This document shows, one piece after another, positions 1 through 9,015 of a stretch of DNA of 64,000 nucleotides. Source of the stretch: Flavisolibacter longurius (GTDB lineage: Bacteria; Bacteroidota; Bacteroidia; Chitinophagales; Chitinophagaceae). The stretch spans positions 124,001 through 188,000 of the forward strand of contig JABUMY010000001.1 in assembly GCA_013327885.1 (NCBI GenBank), in the 5' to 3' direction. The position numbers and the translations under genes are program-made. The notes beneath the pieces are model-generated. The model saw nothing but the letters and a program-made list of their open reading frames with translations, ran no database searches and was not told the origin of the DNA. The stretch's first letter is position 1. Each line of letters opens with the position of its first letter.

Positions 1-1
1 T

Positions 2-1072
2 CCGGAAGACAATCCCTGGGGCGACCGCCAACTGGACCAGCCGGAGGCGGAACTAAAGCGCCTGATCGAAAAGGGCATCCGTTATTCCAATGTGCCCGGT
101 GTGGCCTACGAGTACAGCAATCTTGGGTTTACGCTACTGGGACAGATCATCAAAGCCGTTACAGGAAAATCTTACCAGGCTTATATCAATGAATCCATTT
201 TGCGTCCTCTCGGTATGGCACATACGTATTGGGAAGTGGACGCTGTGCCTGCCGCCATCCTGGCGAAAGGTTATCGCTGGCTTAACGGGGAATGGGCAGA
301 ACAGCCCATGCTTCACGACGGCACCTGGGGTGCCATGGGCGGCATGATCACCACCCTGGAAGATTTCAGTAAATACATGGCCCTGCACCTTTCGGCATGG
401 CCCGCCCGAAGTGATAAGGAAAGTGGCGTGCTGAAACGCAGCTCCCTGCGGGAAATGCACCATCCCTGGAACCTCTCTTCCCTCAACTGGAACTATGCCC
501 TTCCTTCCGGTCGCAAATGTCCTACCGCTACGGCTTATACGTATGGCCTGCGCTGGAGCAAAGACTGTGAAGACCGGATTGGTATTGGACACAGCGGCGG
601 CTTGCCGGGCTTTGGCTCCAACTGGCAGGTGTTGCCAGAGTATGGTATTGGCGTGGTGTGCTTCAGCAATGTGACCTATGCACCCACAACCGGCATCAAC
701 ACGCAGGTGCTGGATACGCTGGTGCGACTGGCGAAACTTGCAGCGCGGCAGGTACAGCCTTCTTCCATTTTGCAAAAGAGAAAAGACCAATTGGCAAAGC
801 TGTTACCCAATTGGCAGGGCGCCGAAGCATCAGGCATTTTTGCGGAGAATTTTTTCCTGGATTATTTCGCTGATTCTTTGCGCAAAGACGCGAAAGCCAT
901 TTTTGAAAGGGCCGGCACCATCACCAGGGTGGGTGAACTAAAAGCACAGAATGGTCTGCGGGGAACTTTCTTGCTGGAAGGAGAAAAGAGCAATGTGGAG
1001 GTGTTCTTTACCCTAACCCCGGAAGCGGCACCCCTGATCCAGGAATACCGGATTCGGTTGCGGGAGAAATAA
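2..1072 (+). CDS. Serine hydrolase, beta-lactamase/class C family (5' end cut off)
   Basis: The 3' portion (356 residues) of a penicillin-binding-protein/class C beta-lactamase-like serine hydrolase. The reading frame is open from the window edge, so the true start and the SxxK nucleophile motif lie outside. A Tyr-Ser-Asn motif (AYEYSNLGF) and the downstream HSGG box (GHSGGLPGFG) correspond to the YxN and KTG-equivalent motifs of this fold. The last 120 residues form the extra C-terminal domain seen in many Bacteroidota members. These proteins are usually exported esterases or D-aminopeptidases; substrate cannot be told from sequence. No downstream partner is evident. Confidence 0.85.
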   Translation, partial: PEDNPWGDRQLDQPEAELKRLIEKGIRYSNVPGVAYEYSNLGFTLLGQIIKAVTGKSYQAYINESILRPLGMAHTYWEVDAVPAAILAKGYRWLNGEWAEQPMLHDGTWGAMGGMITTLEDFSKYMALHLSAWPARSDKESGVLKRSSLREMHHPWNLSSLNWNYALPSGRKCPTATAYTYGLRWSKDCEDRIGIGHSGGLPGFGSNWQVLPEYGIGVVCFSNVTYAPTTGINTQVLDTLVRLAKLAARQVQPSSILQKRKDQLAKLLPNWQGAEASGIFAENFFLDYFADSLRKDAKAIFERAGTITRVGELKAQNGLRGTFLLEGEKSNVEVFFTLTPEAAPLIQEYRIRLREK

Positions 1073-1160
1073 ATTTTGGTGTAAATTCAGGAAGCGCAAC
1101 GACAATCCGTTTTTCGTATGCGTCCTCCAGTTGTACTTCTTTACACCCAAAAAAAATTTT

Positions 1161-2087
1161 ATGCTCAACAGACGATTGTTTGTAAAAAAAGGCAGCCTGG
1201 CTGTTGCCGGCAGTCTCTTGTTCTCTAAACTACCCGCTACGCTGTTTACACCACCGGCCATGCCGGAGCCGGGACTACAACTTTATACCTTTTCCAGCGT
1301 CATCGACAACGATGTGAAAGGGACGTTACAAAAGATTGCCGATACGGGTTACAAGCAAATGGAATCGGCCTCTAGTCGGTTGGGTGGTTATTATGGTATG
1401 AAGCCAAAAGAATTCCGTTCGCTGCTGAACAGCATGGGACTGCAATGGAAGGCCCACCACGTAACCGGTGCCCCTTTCCGGCGGCCAGCCAATGCAGCAC
1501 CGCCTACAGGTCCCGACGGAAAGCCTATTGTTATGCCACCCCGGCTAAACCTGCGTGACAACTACCAGCAACTGGTTGATGAGATGGCGGAAGGCGGTGC
1601 CGCCTACCTTGTTTGCGCCAGCACGCCTATTGCTTCCGGCGACGAGGTAAAAGCGTCTATCGACGTAATGAATAAAGCAGCAGAAGCCGCGAAAAAAGCA
1701 GGGATCGGGTTTGCTTTTCACAACCACGACAGGGAGTTTAAAACAGTGGACGGAATTGTTCCGTATGAGCTTTTTCTTTCGCAAACCGATCCTTCTCTTG
1801 TAAAAATGGAGCTGGATGTTGCCTGGGCCATTAAAGGCGGCGCTGACCCCGTGGCCTTGTTTCAAAAACATCCTGGACGGTTTCCGCTTTGGCATGTAAA
1901 AGACCTGGATGCTGAACGCAAAAAGGTACTGCCGTTGGGACAAGGGACCATTGATTACAAACCGGTTTTTGCCGCGGCCAGCAAGGCAGGATTGCAGCAG
2001 TATTTTATCGAACACGATATGCCTGCCGACCCGTTTGCCAGCATTGAGGAAAGTATCAAAACAGTAAAAAGGATGACGGCTGCCTAA
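1161..2087 (+). CDS. Sugar phosphate isomerase/epimerase-like TIM-barrel protein, Tat-exported
   Basis: A 308-residue protein of the xylose-isomerase-like/AP-endonuclease-2 TIM-barrel family. I place the start at the ATG at 1161 because it directly precedes a twin-arginine signal (NRRLFVKKGSLAVAG), which suggests folded export by Tat; an upstream TTG at 1131 is in frame but less likely. Metal-binding signatures are visible in FHNHD, in LDVAWAIKGG and in the HVKD stretch. Family members isomerise or epimerise sugars or inositol derivatives; the substrate is unknown. It stands alone, 88 bases after the serine hydrolase. Confidence 0.82.
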   Translation: MLNRRLFVKKGSLAVAGSLLFSKLPATLFTPPAMPEPGLQLYTFSSVIDNDVKGTLQKIADTGYKQMESASSRLGGYYGMKPKEFRSLLNSMGLQWKAHHVTGAPFRRPANAAPPTGPDGKPIVMPPRLNLRDNYQQLVDEMAEGGAAYLVCASTPIASGDEVKASIDVMNKAAEAAKKAGIGFAFHNHDREFKTVDGIVPYELFLSQTDPSLVKMELDVAWAIKGGADPVALFQKHPGRFPLWHVKDLDAERKKVLPLGQGTIDYKPVFAAASKAGLQQYFIEHDMPADPFASIEESIKTVKRMTAA

Positions 2088-2090
2088 CGC

Positions 2091-2519
2091 TTATTTCAGG
2101 AGTTGACTGAAGCGTTTCAGATCGGCCAGTTCAGCGGAAGAAAGCGGTTCGTTGTTTTTGTATTTCGATTGCAGGAAAAGCACCCGCTTGTGCTGGGGAT
2201 ATTTGGCCAGAATAGCATCGATCAGTTGACCGGTGCCCTCATCTTTTTCGTACAACGGTTTTATTTCTTTCGGCGCTTCTGATTTGGTGCGGTTGGGCAT
2301 TTTGTTGATCATGGCTTCCAGCGCCGCCAGCTTGCCGGGCGGCAAGTCGGCTATCTTTTGGGCTTTGCCAAAAAGGCCTTGCAATTGACCTTTGGTCAGC
2401 CAGCCGCGACTGATGTATTGCTTGTAAAGCGAAATAACAAAAGAGGAAACCGGATAGGCCAGGATACAGGCTTCCAGCACTTCGTTCACAATATCGATGC
2501 TTCCTTTTTTGGCTTCCAT
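2091..2519 (-). CDS. Conserved hypothetical protein
   Basis: A 142-residue soluble protein with no signal peptide or membrane segment. It looks all-helical and charged, with a central Lys/Glu-rich linker (around residues 75-95) between two helical halves. I do not recognise a family. It lies downstream of the M14 gene on the same strand but is separated from it by a strong hairpin terminator, so it is probably transcribed alone. Its stop lies four bases from the stop of the convergent isomerase gene. Confidence 0.6.
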   Translation of the reverse strand: MEAKKGSIDIVNEVLEACILAYPVSSFVISLYKQYISRGWLTKGQLQGLFGKAQKIADLPPGKLAALEAMINKMPNRTKSEAPKEIKPLYEKDEGTGQLIDAILAKYPQHKRVLFLQSKYKNNEPLSSAELADLKRFSQLLK

Positions 2520-2565
2520 GATGGGTCAAATGTAGACTGTTACTTGCAGGAAACCACCACCAATA

Positions 2566-2602
2566 AAAGAGCGAACCCTGGCAAGGCCAGGGTTCGCTCT
2601 TT
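2566..2602 (-). terminator. Intrinsic terminator of the M14 peptidase unit
   Basis: A near-perfect hairpin with arms AGAGCGAACCCTGGC and GCCAGGGTTCGCTCT, flanked on its minus-strand 3' side by a short T tract. It sits just after the stop codon of the minus-strand carboxypeptidase gene. Confidence 0.8.
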
Positions 2603-2632
2603 CTTATCACTATAGTTCCATCGTATTTGCTT

Positions 2633-4378
2633 TTATGGATTCCGCGACCGGCTGGCCACGCCACCCTTGCGGCTGTCGACCGTTACGGTGTAGTTGCCGC
2701 CGCCTTGTATGATCCAGCGAACAGTAACAGAACCCAGCCCGGGAATGTTGCGTACCTGAACGGTTTCGGGGGTTGTTTTTTGTTCAGTTGCAAGGTTCAG
2801 GTCTGCGTTCTCCACCACCATCCCAGCCAGCACTTTGGCGCCGGTAAGGGAGATGTGGTCGGGTCTTTCAATGTTAAACTTCAGGTCCTGGCTGCTGTGC
2901 GTAGGCATCAGGCGGCTGTTGGAAATCACCGCCGTTACTTCTTTCAAACCATCTCCCAGGTCGCGTTCGCGAAGGCTGTCAACCGAAAGTTTGGGCGTAT
3001 GATAACCGTGGTACAATGTGAACGACATGTTGCGGTGTGCATCGCTTTGCAGCAGGAAACCCGGGTGGGCACGGCCAAAATTTTTCTTGAAACCGCCGAT
3101 CTCGATCTTGCCGTATTGTGGGTGATTGAATTCGTGCCAGGGAATAAAAGCATCCTGGAACAACAGCCAGCGATCAAACTCGTAGTTGCTGTTGTCCAGC
3201 GGGTCGCGGGTGCCGTCTTTGTTGAAGAACAGGTAAGGCGTCCACAACTCGTTGGAAAAAGTAAAAATGCCGCGACCTCCATTCAGCCAGTCCAATTCCC
3301 CGCCATAAGCAGAATAAAGGTCTTTGTACACCACTAAATACTTATAACCTGAAATGAGCTGTTCGCCCTTTCGTCCCAGCGCATCGTACACCTGTAAATC
3401 TGCAGCATTGTAAGTTGTCACATCATTTTCGGCGCCGGGTCCGCGAAGGATCATGCCGCCTGCATTGTGATAGCTTTGCGCTGCCGCAATGTTGGGATGC
3501 TTCAGCACAAAGTCGGCCACCGCCCTTGTTTCGGGCAGCGAAAAAGGATATTTGTAAGCGCCGTTCTGAATGTAGTTCGGCTGCCAGTTCCAGCCCCAGT
3601 CGCGGTTGGGATCGTATTCAAACGTGTAACCATCCTCGTTAACCAGCCCGTCGCCATCGTTATCAATACCTTCCAGTCCCAGTAATTCATAGTCGCCTTT
3701 TTCATCCGGGCCAACCTGTATCATGCGGTTGGGATTAGCCGGATCAACGCGGTAACGGCCGTTTGGATTTTTGCGGCGCATCAGCAGGATCTCGTTGTCT
3801 TTATCGAGGTCGTCGTAGCCATCTTCATCTACCAGGCCATCGCGATCGTTGTCGATAGGGATCAAACCTGAACGCGGACTGCTGCCGGTGTTGGGTTTGT
3901 GAAAATAGCTGTCCCGCCCATCAGGGTTGATGGTGGGAACAATGTAAAACACTTTATCACTAAGCAGCTCCTGTATGGCTTTGTTGTCCTTGAAGGACTC
4001 GGTGAGATACCAGGCTGTGTACAGCGAAAATTCGGCGCCCTGCACTTCGTTGGAGTGAATGTTGCCATCGATGTACATACCCGGCTTTTTGTCCGGGGAC
4101 CCTTTTTTGTGATCGGTGACGGTGAGGCACCAGATATCACGGCCTTCAAAGGATTTGCCGATAGACTCCAGCCGGGCTAAATCCGGAAAAGCTGCGGCGA
4201 TCTTTTTACAGATAGCGCTGATGCCGGCATGATCGTAATACTGGCTCCAGGTTATTTGCACTTTGGGATTGTGCGGCGAACCGGCTGCCCTGAAAACCTG
4301 TTCGTTCGTTTGTGCCTGCACGTTAGCAAGGGCCAACAGCAGGAGGGAAGAAAGGAGAAATTTTATAGAACGTTTCAT
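2633..4378 (-). CDS. M14 family zinc carboxypeptidase, secreted
   Basis: A 581-residue exported M14 metallocarboxypeptidase. The ATG at 4378 gives a clean signal peptide (KRSIKFLLSSLLLLALANVQA); the in-frame TTG two codons upstream is less likely. Zinc ligands are His108 and Glu111 in GNIHSNE and His304 in SYHNAGG; the substrate-binding Asn-Arg is at 258-259 (DPNRDW) and the catalytic Glu at 377 (FSNELW). Between the metal-binding halves lie two Asp-rich loops (IDNDRDGLVDEDG near 178 and IDNDGDGLVNEDG near 239) resembling calcium-binding repeats. About 150 C-terminal residues form a beta-sandwich. It follows a degenerate paralogue with a 26-base gap, so the two are probably co-transcribed. 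Confidence 0.92.
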   Translation of the reverse strand: MKRSIKFLLSSLLLLALANVQAQTNEQVFRAAGSPHNPKVQITWSQYYDHAGISAICKKIAAAFPDLARLESIGKSFEGRDIWCLTVTDHKKGSPDKKPGMYIDGNIHSNEVQGAEFSLYTAWYLTESFKDNKAIQELLSDKVFYIVPTINPDGRDSYFHKPNTGSSPRSGLIPIDNDRDGLVDEDGYDDLDKDNEILLMRRKNPNGRYRVDPANPNRMIQVGPDEKGDYELLGLEGIDNDGDGLVNEDGYTFEYDPNRDWGWNWQPNYIQNGAYKYPFSLPETRAVADFVLKHPNIAAAQSYHNAGGMILRGPGAENDVTTYNAADLQVYDALGRKGEQLISGYKYLVVYKDLYSAYGGELDWLNGGRGIFTFSNELWTPYLFFNKDGTRDPLDNSNYEFDRWLLFQDAFIPWHEFNHPQYGKIEIGGFKKNFGRAHPGFLLQSDAHRNMSFTLYHGYHTPKLSVDSLRERDLGDGLKEVTAVISNSRLMPTHSSQDLKFNIERPDHISLTGAKVLAGMVVENADLNLATEQKTTPETVQVRNIPGLGSVTVRWIIQGGGNYTVTVDSRKGGVASRSRNP

Positions 4379-4404
4379 ATTCAATCAATGGTTGTGTAAG
4401 TGGA

Positions 4405-6045
4405 TCAGAGGTTGATGTCGATGGTTTTGCTCCCGGCGGCCGGGCTACCCGCTTCGATGGTGAGCCTGCCGCTGCCTTTGATAAGCCAGGAAAGCTGCTG
4501 ATGGCCTTGTCCTTCCAGTGAATTCAACACCTGGAACTTGCGGCCGCTCAACACAGATTGAGCCCCTGTGGTGTTCACTTTAACAGCTATGCGTTTTACC
4601 CAGTAGGTGCGTTCACCCAGTTTGGAAGGCGCTGCCAGGGCACCACGGTTCACCAGGTCAAGCGTAACCCTTGTGAGGCCGCCACCTGTTTTTTCTGTCC
4701 GCACATTGATCACATCCAGCTCGGGTTGCATACCGGCTAATTGTACCAGGAAGGAAGTGTGTTTTTTCACCAGGTCCGGCACAAGGTTATAGGGCGGGTT
4801 GCTGAGCACAAATGGATCGAGTCCACCCACTTCTACTTTTTGCCCAGGAAAGTCGGGGTGCTGCACTTCATTCCAGGGTGTAAATGTGTTGCTGATGCCC
4901 TGCTGCGATGCCCAGCGCAGGTAGTTCGCCGCCGGGTCGTCTGCTGTAAATGCTTTTTCTTTTTTGGTGCTATCGGGTTTGGCTTTGGGTATCCACCATC
5001 CCGGTGTGCTAAAGCTGTAGCGACCGTAGTGGTAATAGGCCCAGGAAAGAAAATCGCCACCGGCTGGTGTTGTTCGCGGCGCATCTTTTAATCCCACTAC
5101 TTTGTTGTACAGGTCCGATACGGCGCTGTCCACTCGCACATCTTGCTGGAGCCAGCTTCCGATGAGTGGTTGGTTGGCAGTTTGTGCGTTGAACGCATAG
5201 GGTGTGCTTAGGTTATTGTTAGGGCCAAAGCTTACCACGGCATATACATTAAAACGTTCGAACAAGGTGTCCAGCAAGGCTCTTGTTTCCGGTTCCGAAA
5301 CCGGATGCTCGCCGGCACCGGCGGTAAATGCCGGTACTCTGTACGTAAGGTTTTTGTTGAACCAGATACCGCCTTCGCCGTCTTCATTAAAAGCGCCATC
5401 CTTGTCGTTGTCGATGCCTTCAGTATAAAGAAGGTGTGTGCCCTTTTCGCCTTTGGCCGCATCAGCTTTTATCATCGAGCGGTTGTCATCAGGATTGACA
5501 CGATGCGTACCCACCGGCGATTCCACCCGCATCCAGGTTATTTTTCCGTTGCGGTCCAAATCATCAAAACCGTCTTCATCCCGCCTGCCGTCACGGTCAT
5601 CATCCGTAGGCGTAGCATTGCCCTGGCGTTCGTAGCGCAGGGCGGAAAAATATTGCGCTGCTGCATCAGGACTTAGGTTAGGATACACGTAAAACGTAGT
5701 GCGGCCAAGCAGGGTTTTGATGCTGTCGGTGTTGCTGCCCTGCAGCAGGGTTTCGGCAAAGCCAAGAGCCAGTTCCGTACCCAGCAGGTGCGAGCCTTCC
5801 ACGCCACCGGCCACCACCACGGCGGGTTTGGTTTCGGTGCGACCCATGCCAATGGTGATCTGCCAGATGTCTTTGCCACCGCTGGTTTTTACCAGCGATT
5901 TCACCCTGGCGAAATTGGGATAGGTCTTGGCCAGCGCCTGGATGCGGGCCGCCTGTTGCGAGAGGTTGCTGTAACCTTCCTGGGCGTGGACCAGAATAGC
6001 GAAAAGAGAACATGAAAAAAAGAGCGCAAATCGTTTGCAGTACAT
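4405..6045 (-). CDS. Inactive-looking M14 carboxypeptidase paralogue, secreted
   Basis: A 546-residue exported paralogue of the adjacent M14 peptidase. The ATG at 6045 is chosen because it starts a signal peptide (residues 1-22 ending VHA-QEG). Fold landmarks align along the length, including two Asp-rich loops (DDDRDGRRDEDG near 148, IDNDKDGAFNEDG near 211) and the C-terminal sandwich. The active site is not kept: the HxxE pair is replaced by Glu83-Gly-Ser-His86, the third zinc His by Gly274, the Asn-Arg site by NKN, and the catalytic Glu by Pro348. I infer a non-catalytic binding or partner protein rather than a hydrolase. Confidence 0.85.
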   Translation of the reverse strand: MYCKRFALFFSCSLFAILVHAQEGYSNLSQQAARIQALAKTYPNFARVKSLVKTSGGKDIWQITIGMGRTETKPAVVVAGGVEGSHLLGTELALGFAETLLQGSNTDSIKTLLGRTTFYVYPNLSPDAAAQYFSALRYERQGNATPTDDDRDGRRDEDGFDDLDRNGKITWMRVESPVGTHRVNPDDNRSMIKADAAKGEKGTHLLYTEGIDNDKDGAFNEDGEGGIWFNKNLTYRVPAFTAGAGEHPVSEPETRALLDTLFERFNVYAVVSFGPNNNLSTPYAFNAQTANQPLIGSWLQQDVRVDSAVSDLYNKVVGLKDAPRTTPAGGDFLSWAYYHYGRYSFSTPGWWIPKAKPDSTKKEKAFTADDPAANYLRWASQQGISNTFTPWNEVQHPDFPGQKVEVGGLDPFVLSNPPYNLVPDLVKKHTSFLVQLAGMQPELDVINVRTEKTGGGLTRVTLDLVNRGALAAPSKLGERTYWVKRIAVKVNTTGAQSVLSGRKFQVLNSLEGQGHQQLSWLIKGSGRLTIEAGSPAAGSKTIDINL

Positions 6046-6075
6046 GCAGAATGGTTTAAGCTTGAAAGATAGAGA

Positions 6076-6121
6076 AAGTTGGATAGCGGAGATTGGATAG
6101 TCGATATTGGATAGTGGATAT
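6076..6121. repeat. Intergenic short-period repeat (TTGGATAGT type)
   Basis: Degenerate units of about 9-14 bases (GTTGGATAGC, ATTGGATAGT, ATTGGATAGT, GTGGATATT) lie in the divergent gap between the M14 unit and the DUF5995 gene. It is one of several period-6-to-10 tracts in this window that occur mainly between genes. Confidence 0.75.
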
Positions 6122-6266
6122 TTTGTAACGATAATTATTGTGCAATGAAAACGAAATGGGTGATGCTGTTTCGTTGATAAAATGGACTCTTTTAGATTGT
6201 GATTGTACAAGCAGGCTGCGAAAAGAAAGCTTTATATTAGTGAACACCATTTGCCACACGTTGTTT

Positions 6267-7070
6267 ATGAACACAGCTTCCATTAACCATGTCATCAACC
6301 GCCTTGACGCCATTATGCAGGATTGCCTAAGGGAAAAGATCAAGGCCGGCTATTTCACGGCGCTTTACCACAAAGTAACCTGCAAGGTAAAAGAAGCCCT
6401 GCTCAAGGGCGAGTTTGAAAACGCGGAACGAATGGAAAAGCTGGACACCATTTTTGCCGGTCGGTACATTGACGCCTGGGAAGGCTGGCGGGCCGGCAAG
6501 CCTATTTCGCAATCCTGGGCGGTGGCCTTTGGTGAAAGCAAAAAGTCGCTCACCCTTGTGCTACAACACATGATGCTGGGTGTGAATGCCCACATCAATC
6601 TTGACCTGGGCATCGCAGCCGCGGAAACCTGCAGGGGTGGCGACATTCACGCCATGCGCCGCGATTTTGTGCGCATCAATGCCATCCTGAATGCAGTGTT
6701 GCTGGATGTGTTAAAAGACCTGCAACGGGTGTCGCCGCTTTCTTCTTTGTTGGGATTGCACTCCCGCAACCAGCAGTCGATGCTCATCAACTTTACCATT
6801 GAAGTGGCCCGTGATGGCGCCTGGTGTTTTGCCGAAGACCTCTGGCACCTGCCCGAAGAGGAATGGCCGGCAGCCATCGTGGAAAGGGACAAAGAGATTT
6901 TTGGGCTGGGACAAAACATGGCCGAAGCGAAAGGATTGTTGAAACTAACGGCAATCGCCATCCGTATTTTTGAATGGAACAATGCGGCGAAAGTGATCAA
7001 TACGCTACGGCAAGGCAGCAAGGTGAAGTTTCATGAAGTGACAACCGTTGCTTCCACGCCTGCTGACTAA
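6267..7070 (+). CDS. DUF5995 family protein
   Basis: A 267-residue, mostly helical cytoplasmic protein matching the DUF5995 family, whose hallmark is the HMMLGVNAHINLDLGIAAAE stretch (about residues 95-114). The function of the family is unknown; conserved His, Asn and Asp in that stretch could bind a metal or ligand. The start at ATG 6267 removes 43 upstream in-frame residues of non-coding character. It is divergent from the M14 unit and convergent with the AsmA-like gene. Confidence 0.78.
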   Translation: MNTASINHVINRLDAIMQDCLREKIKAGYFTALYHKVTCKVKEALLKGEFENAERMEKLDTIFAGRYIDAWEGWRAGKPISQSWAVAFGESKKSLTLVLQHMMLGVNAHINLDLGIAAAETCRGGDIHAMRRDFVRINAILNAVLLDVLKDLQRVSPLSSLLGLHSRNQQSMLINFTIEVARDGAWCFAEDLWHLPEEEWPAAIVERDKEIFGLGQNMAEAKGLLKLTAIAIRIFEWNNAAKVINTLRQGSKVKFHEVTTVASTPAD

Positions 7071-7103
7071 GGTTTACTATTGAATATCCTGTAATAGCTG
7101 CCA

Positions 7104-8870
7104 TCACTCTACCGGTTTGCTGTTGGCCATTTTTTCGGGTGCGCCAATGGTTTTCAAAATACCGGTGAACGCTGTTTTCCAAACAAGATTCATAAAACCG
7201 CTGTTGGGATCGCGGTCGAAAGAGGCTTCTTTTGTTTGTACTGCTTCGCCTCCTTTTGCCGGGTTGCTGTTGCGGATCACCAGAGCATTGGCCAGGAACG
7301 AAAGCAGGTTTTTGTCGTTCATGCCTTTGCCCTCCTTGTTCTTTTCCAGCATCGACAGTTTCAGGTCTTTGTATTGAAGCGCAACCGTTCCCTTAGCGCC
7401 CCATTCATGTCCCTGCATGGAAACATTCAGCTTCTCCACCACGCCTTCGTCTATGTTGAGCATGCCGAGTGGCCGTGTGATGGGGTTTAGCACTTTCCCG
7501 TTAAAACGGCCGGTCGACAGCGTGGCGGCAAACACGCCTTTTTCGGCTTCCGGCATGTTGAAGCGGAACGAAGCTTTCAGTGGAATAGATCCGATCAGCA
7601 TCGCTGTGCCGTTCACCGTTACGGGACTGCCTTTGCGGTTGTTGTGCAGGCGGGAAACAGTCATGGCTGTATTGCGGAGGCGCACTGTTCCGCTCTGGCC
7701 CGAAATGGGATTAAACTCTTCGTAAGAGATATCAAGGTTGGCAAGTTTAAGTTCCCTAACGGAAAGAGGTGTACGTAATTTAGCCAGCAGTTGGTTGGGA
7801 AAGTTGCCCATTTTGTTTTTCGGTGGCAGGGAACGATCGAAATATACCGCGAGGCTGCCGCCTTTTGTTTGCACGGTTCCAGCTTCAAGGGCATCACCGT
7901 TCAGGGCTGTCCACCAGTCAATGCCCTTAATGGTAACCGATGGCAGCGAAAGCGAATACAATTCGGTGGCGTTGCTTTGCTTTTTCATAAAAGCTTGCTT
8001 GCTGAGCGGTGAGCCCAGTTGCAGGTTCTTCAAGACAACCTGCTTTGCTGTTGCGTTGATGAAGGCATCCTTTATGCTGAAACGGTACAAGCCTTGGTTC
8101 AACGTAGTGGTGTAGTCGTGAAATTCCATCGTGGCGTTTTTAGCAAACAGGAAGCGATCAGTATCCTTTCGGGTGCTGCTGTCGAGCAGGATGTCTTTCA
8201 GCAATACCTGTACGCTTTGAAAGGTTTGCGAACTGCCTTTTTGCTTGTCGTTGATATGTACAATCCCGTTGGCTATCTCCAGTCGGTTGATGGCCAGCTT
8301 TTTCATTTCCTTTAAAAACGCTTCTGAAAAATCACCGCCTTTTTTAGGCGGTTTACGCTGCCGTTCGATGCGGATCACCGGCTTTACCAACTTTACAAGT
8401 TTGTAGTCCATTGTTTTGCTGCTGATGGCATCATCCAGGTTAATGCCGTCGATGGTCAGGCCTTCAAACGAAACGGTAAAAATGTTGGCAGGCAGTTCAC
8501 CGGCGGCAAGCAGTTTCGCCACTACTTTTTCGTTGGGACGAAGTGCCACCTCTTTTAGCGAAACCTGCGAGGCCAGGACATCCATTTCCATGTCGCCAAC
8601 AGAGAGGGTGTACAGGCCACGGGTGCTTTTGCTGACAACATCCTGCAACTTTTGAATAAAAAGCGGACGCAGGTCAAGCGGCGAAACTTTTTTTCCGCCA
8701 AGCGAATCGGGTTTGTCTTTTCCGGTATCAGCAGCAGTTCCTTTTTCGGCACCAATAACCGGTTGCTCGGCAGCATCCTTGCCGGTGCGCAGGTAGATTT
8801 GCAAGGCCAGGTAACCGGCAATGACAAGCAGCAACGGCACCATCACTATCCATAAAACCTTTTTTCCCAT
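7104..8870 (-). CDS. AsmA-like membrane-anchored protein
   Basis: A 588-residue protein with one N-terminal membrane helix (about residues 5-26) and a long periplasmic portion rich in alternating hydrophobic beta strands. Recurrent patterns such as LKELALRPNEK, VNGTAMLIGSIPLKASF and the stretch that starts NITRPLGMLNIDEG recall AsmA/DUF748-type proteins that bridge inner and outer membranes. Residues about 33-60 are a charged low-complexity linker. In the AsmA clan such proteins are linked to lipid transfer or outer-membrane biogenesis; assignment is by overall pattern, so only moderately sure. Transcribed alone, convergent with the DUF5995 gene. Confidence 0.62.
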   Translation of the reverse strand: MGKKVLWIVMVPLLLVIAGYLALQIYLRTGKDAAEQPVIGAEKGTAADTGKDKPDSLGGKKVSPLDLRPLFIQKLQDVVSKSTRGLYTLSVGDMEMDVLASQVSLKEVALRPNEKVVAKLLAAGELPANIFTVSFEGLTIDGINLDDAISSKTMDYKLVKLVKPVIRIERQRKPPKKGGDFSEAFLKEMKKLAINRLEIANGIVHINDKQKGSSQTFQSVQVLLKDILLDSSTRKDTDRFLFAKNATMEFHDYTTTLNQGLYRFSIKDAFINATAKQVVLKNLQLGSPLSKQAFMKKQSNATELYSLSLPSVTIKGIDWWTALNGDALEAGTVQTKGGSLAVYFDRSLPPKNKMGNFPNQLLAKLRTPLSVRELKLANLDISYEEFNPISGQSGTVRLRNTAMTVSRLHNNRKGSPVTVNGTAMLIGSIPLKASFRFNMPEAEKGVFAATLSTGRFNGKVLNPITRPLGMLNIDEGVVEKLNVSMQGHEWGAKGTVALQYKDLKLSMLEKNKEGKGMNDKNLLSFLANALVIRNSNPAKGGEAVQTKEASFDRDPNSGFMNLVWKTAFTGILKTIGAPEKMANSKPVE

Positions 8871-8966
8871 AACCCCATCCGTTCAAAAGCCAAGCCACAG
8901 CCGATGGTTACCCAAATGAACTCCGTTTGTTTGGTTGCGCAGCGAATCTTTTCCAAACCATTGCAC

Positions 8967-8998
8967 AAAAAAGGCCGCCCAAACGGACGGCCTTTTTT
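8967..8998 (-). terminator. Terminator downstream of the M16 peptidase gene
   Basis: Hairpin with arms AAAAAAGGCCG and CGGCCTTTTTT lying 18 bases past the stop of the minus-strand M16 gene; reading along the minus strand it ends in a T run. Confidence 0.75.
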
Positions 8999-9015
8999 AG
9001 CAAACGAAACAGCGG

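Noticed and set aside
2627-3337. 236-codon plus-strand frame opposite the M14 gene
   Set aside because: Shadow frame; its composition is not protein-like.
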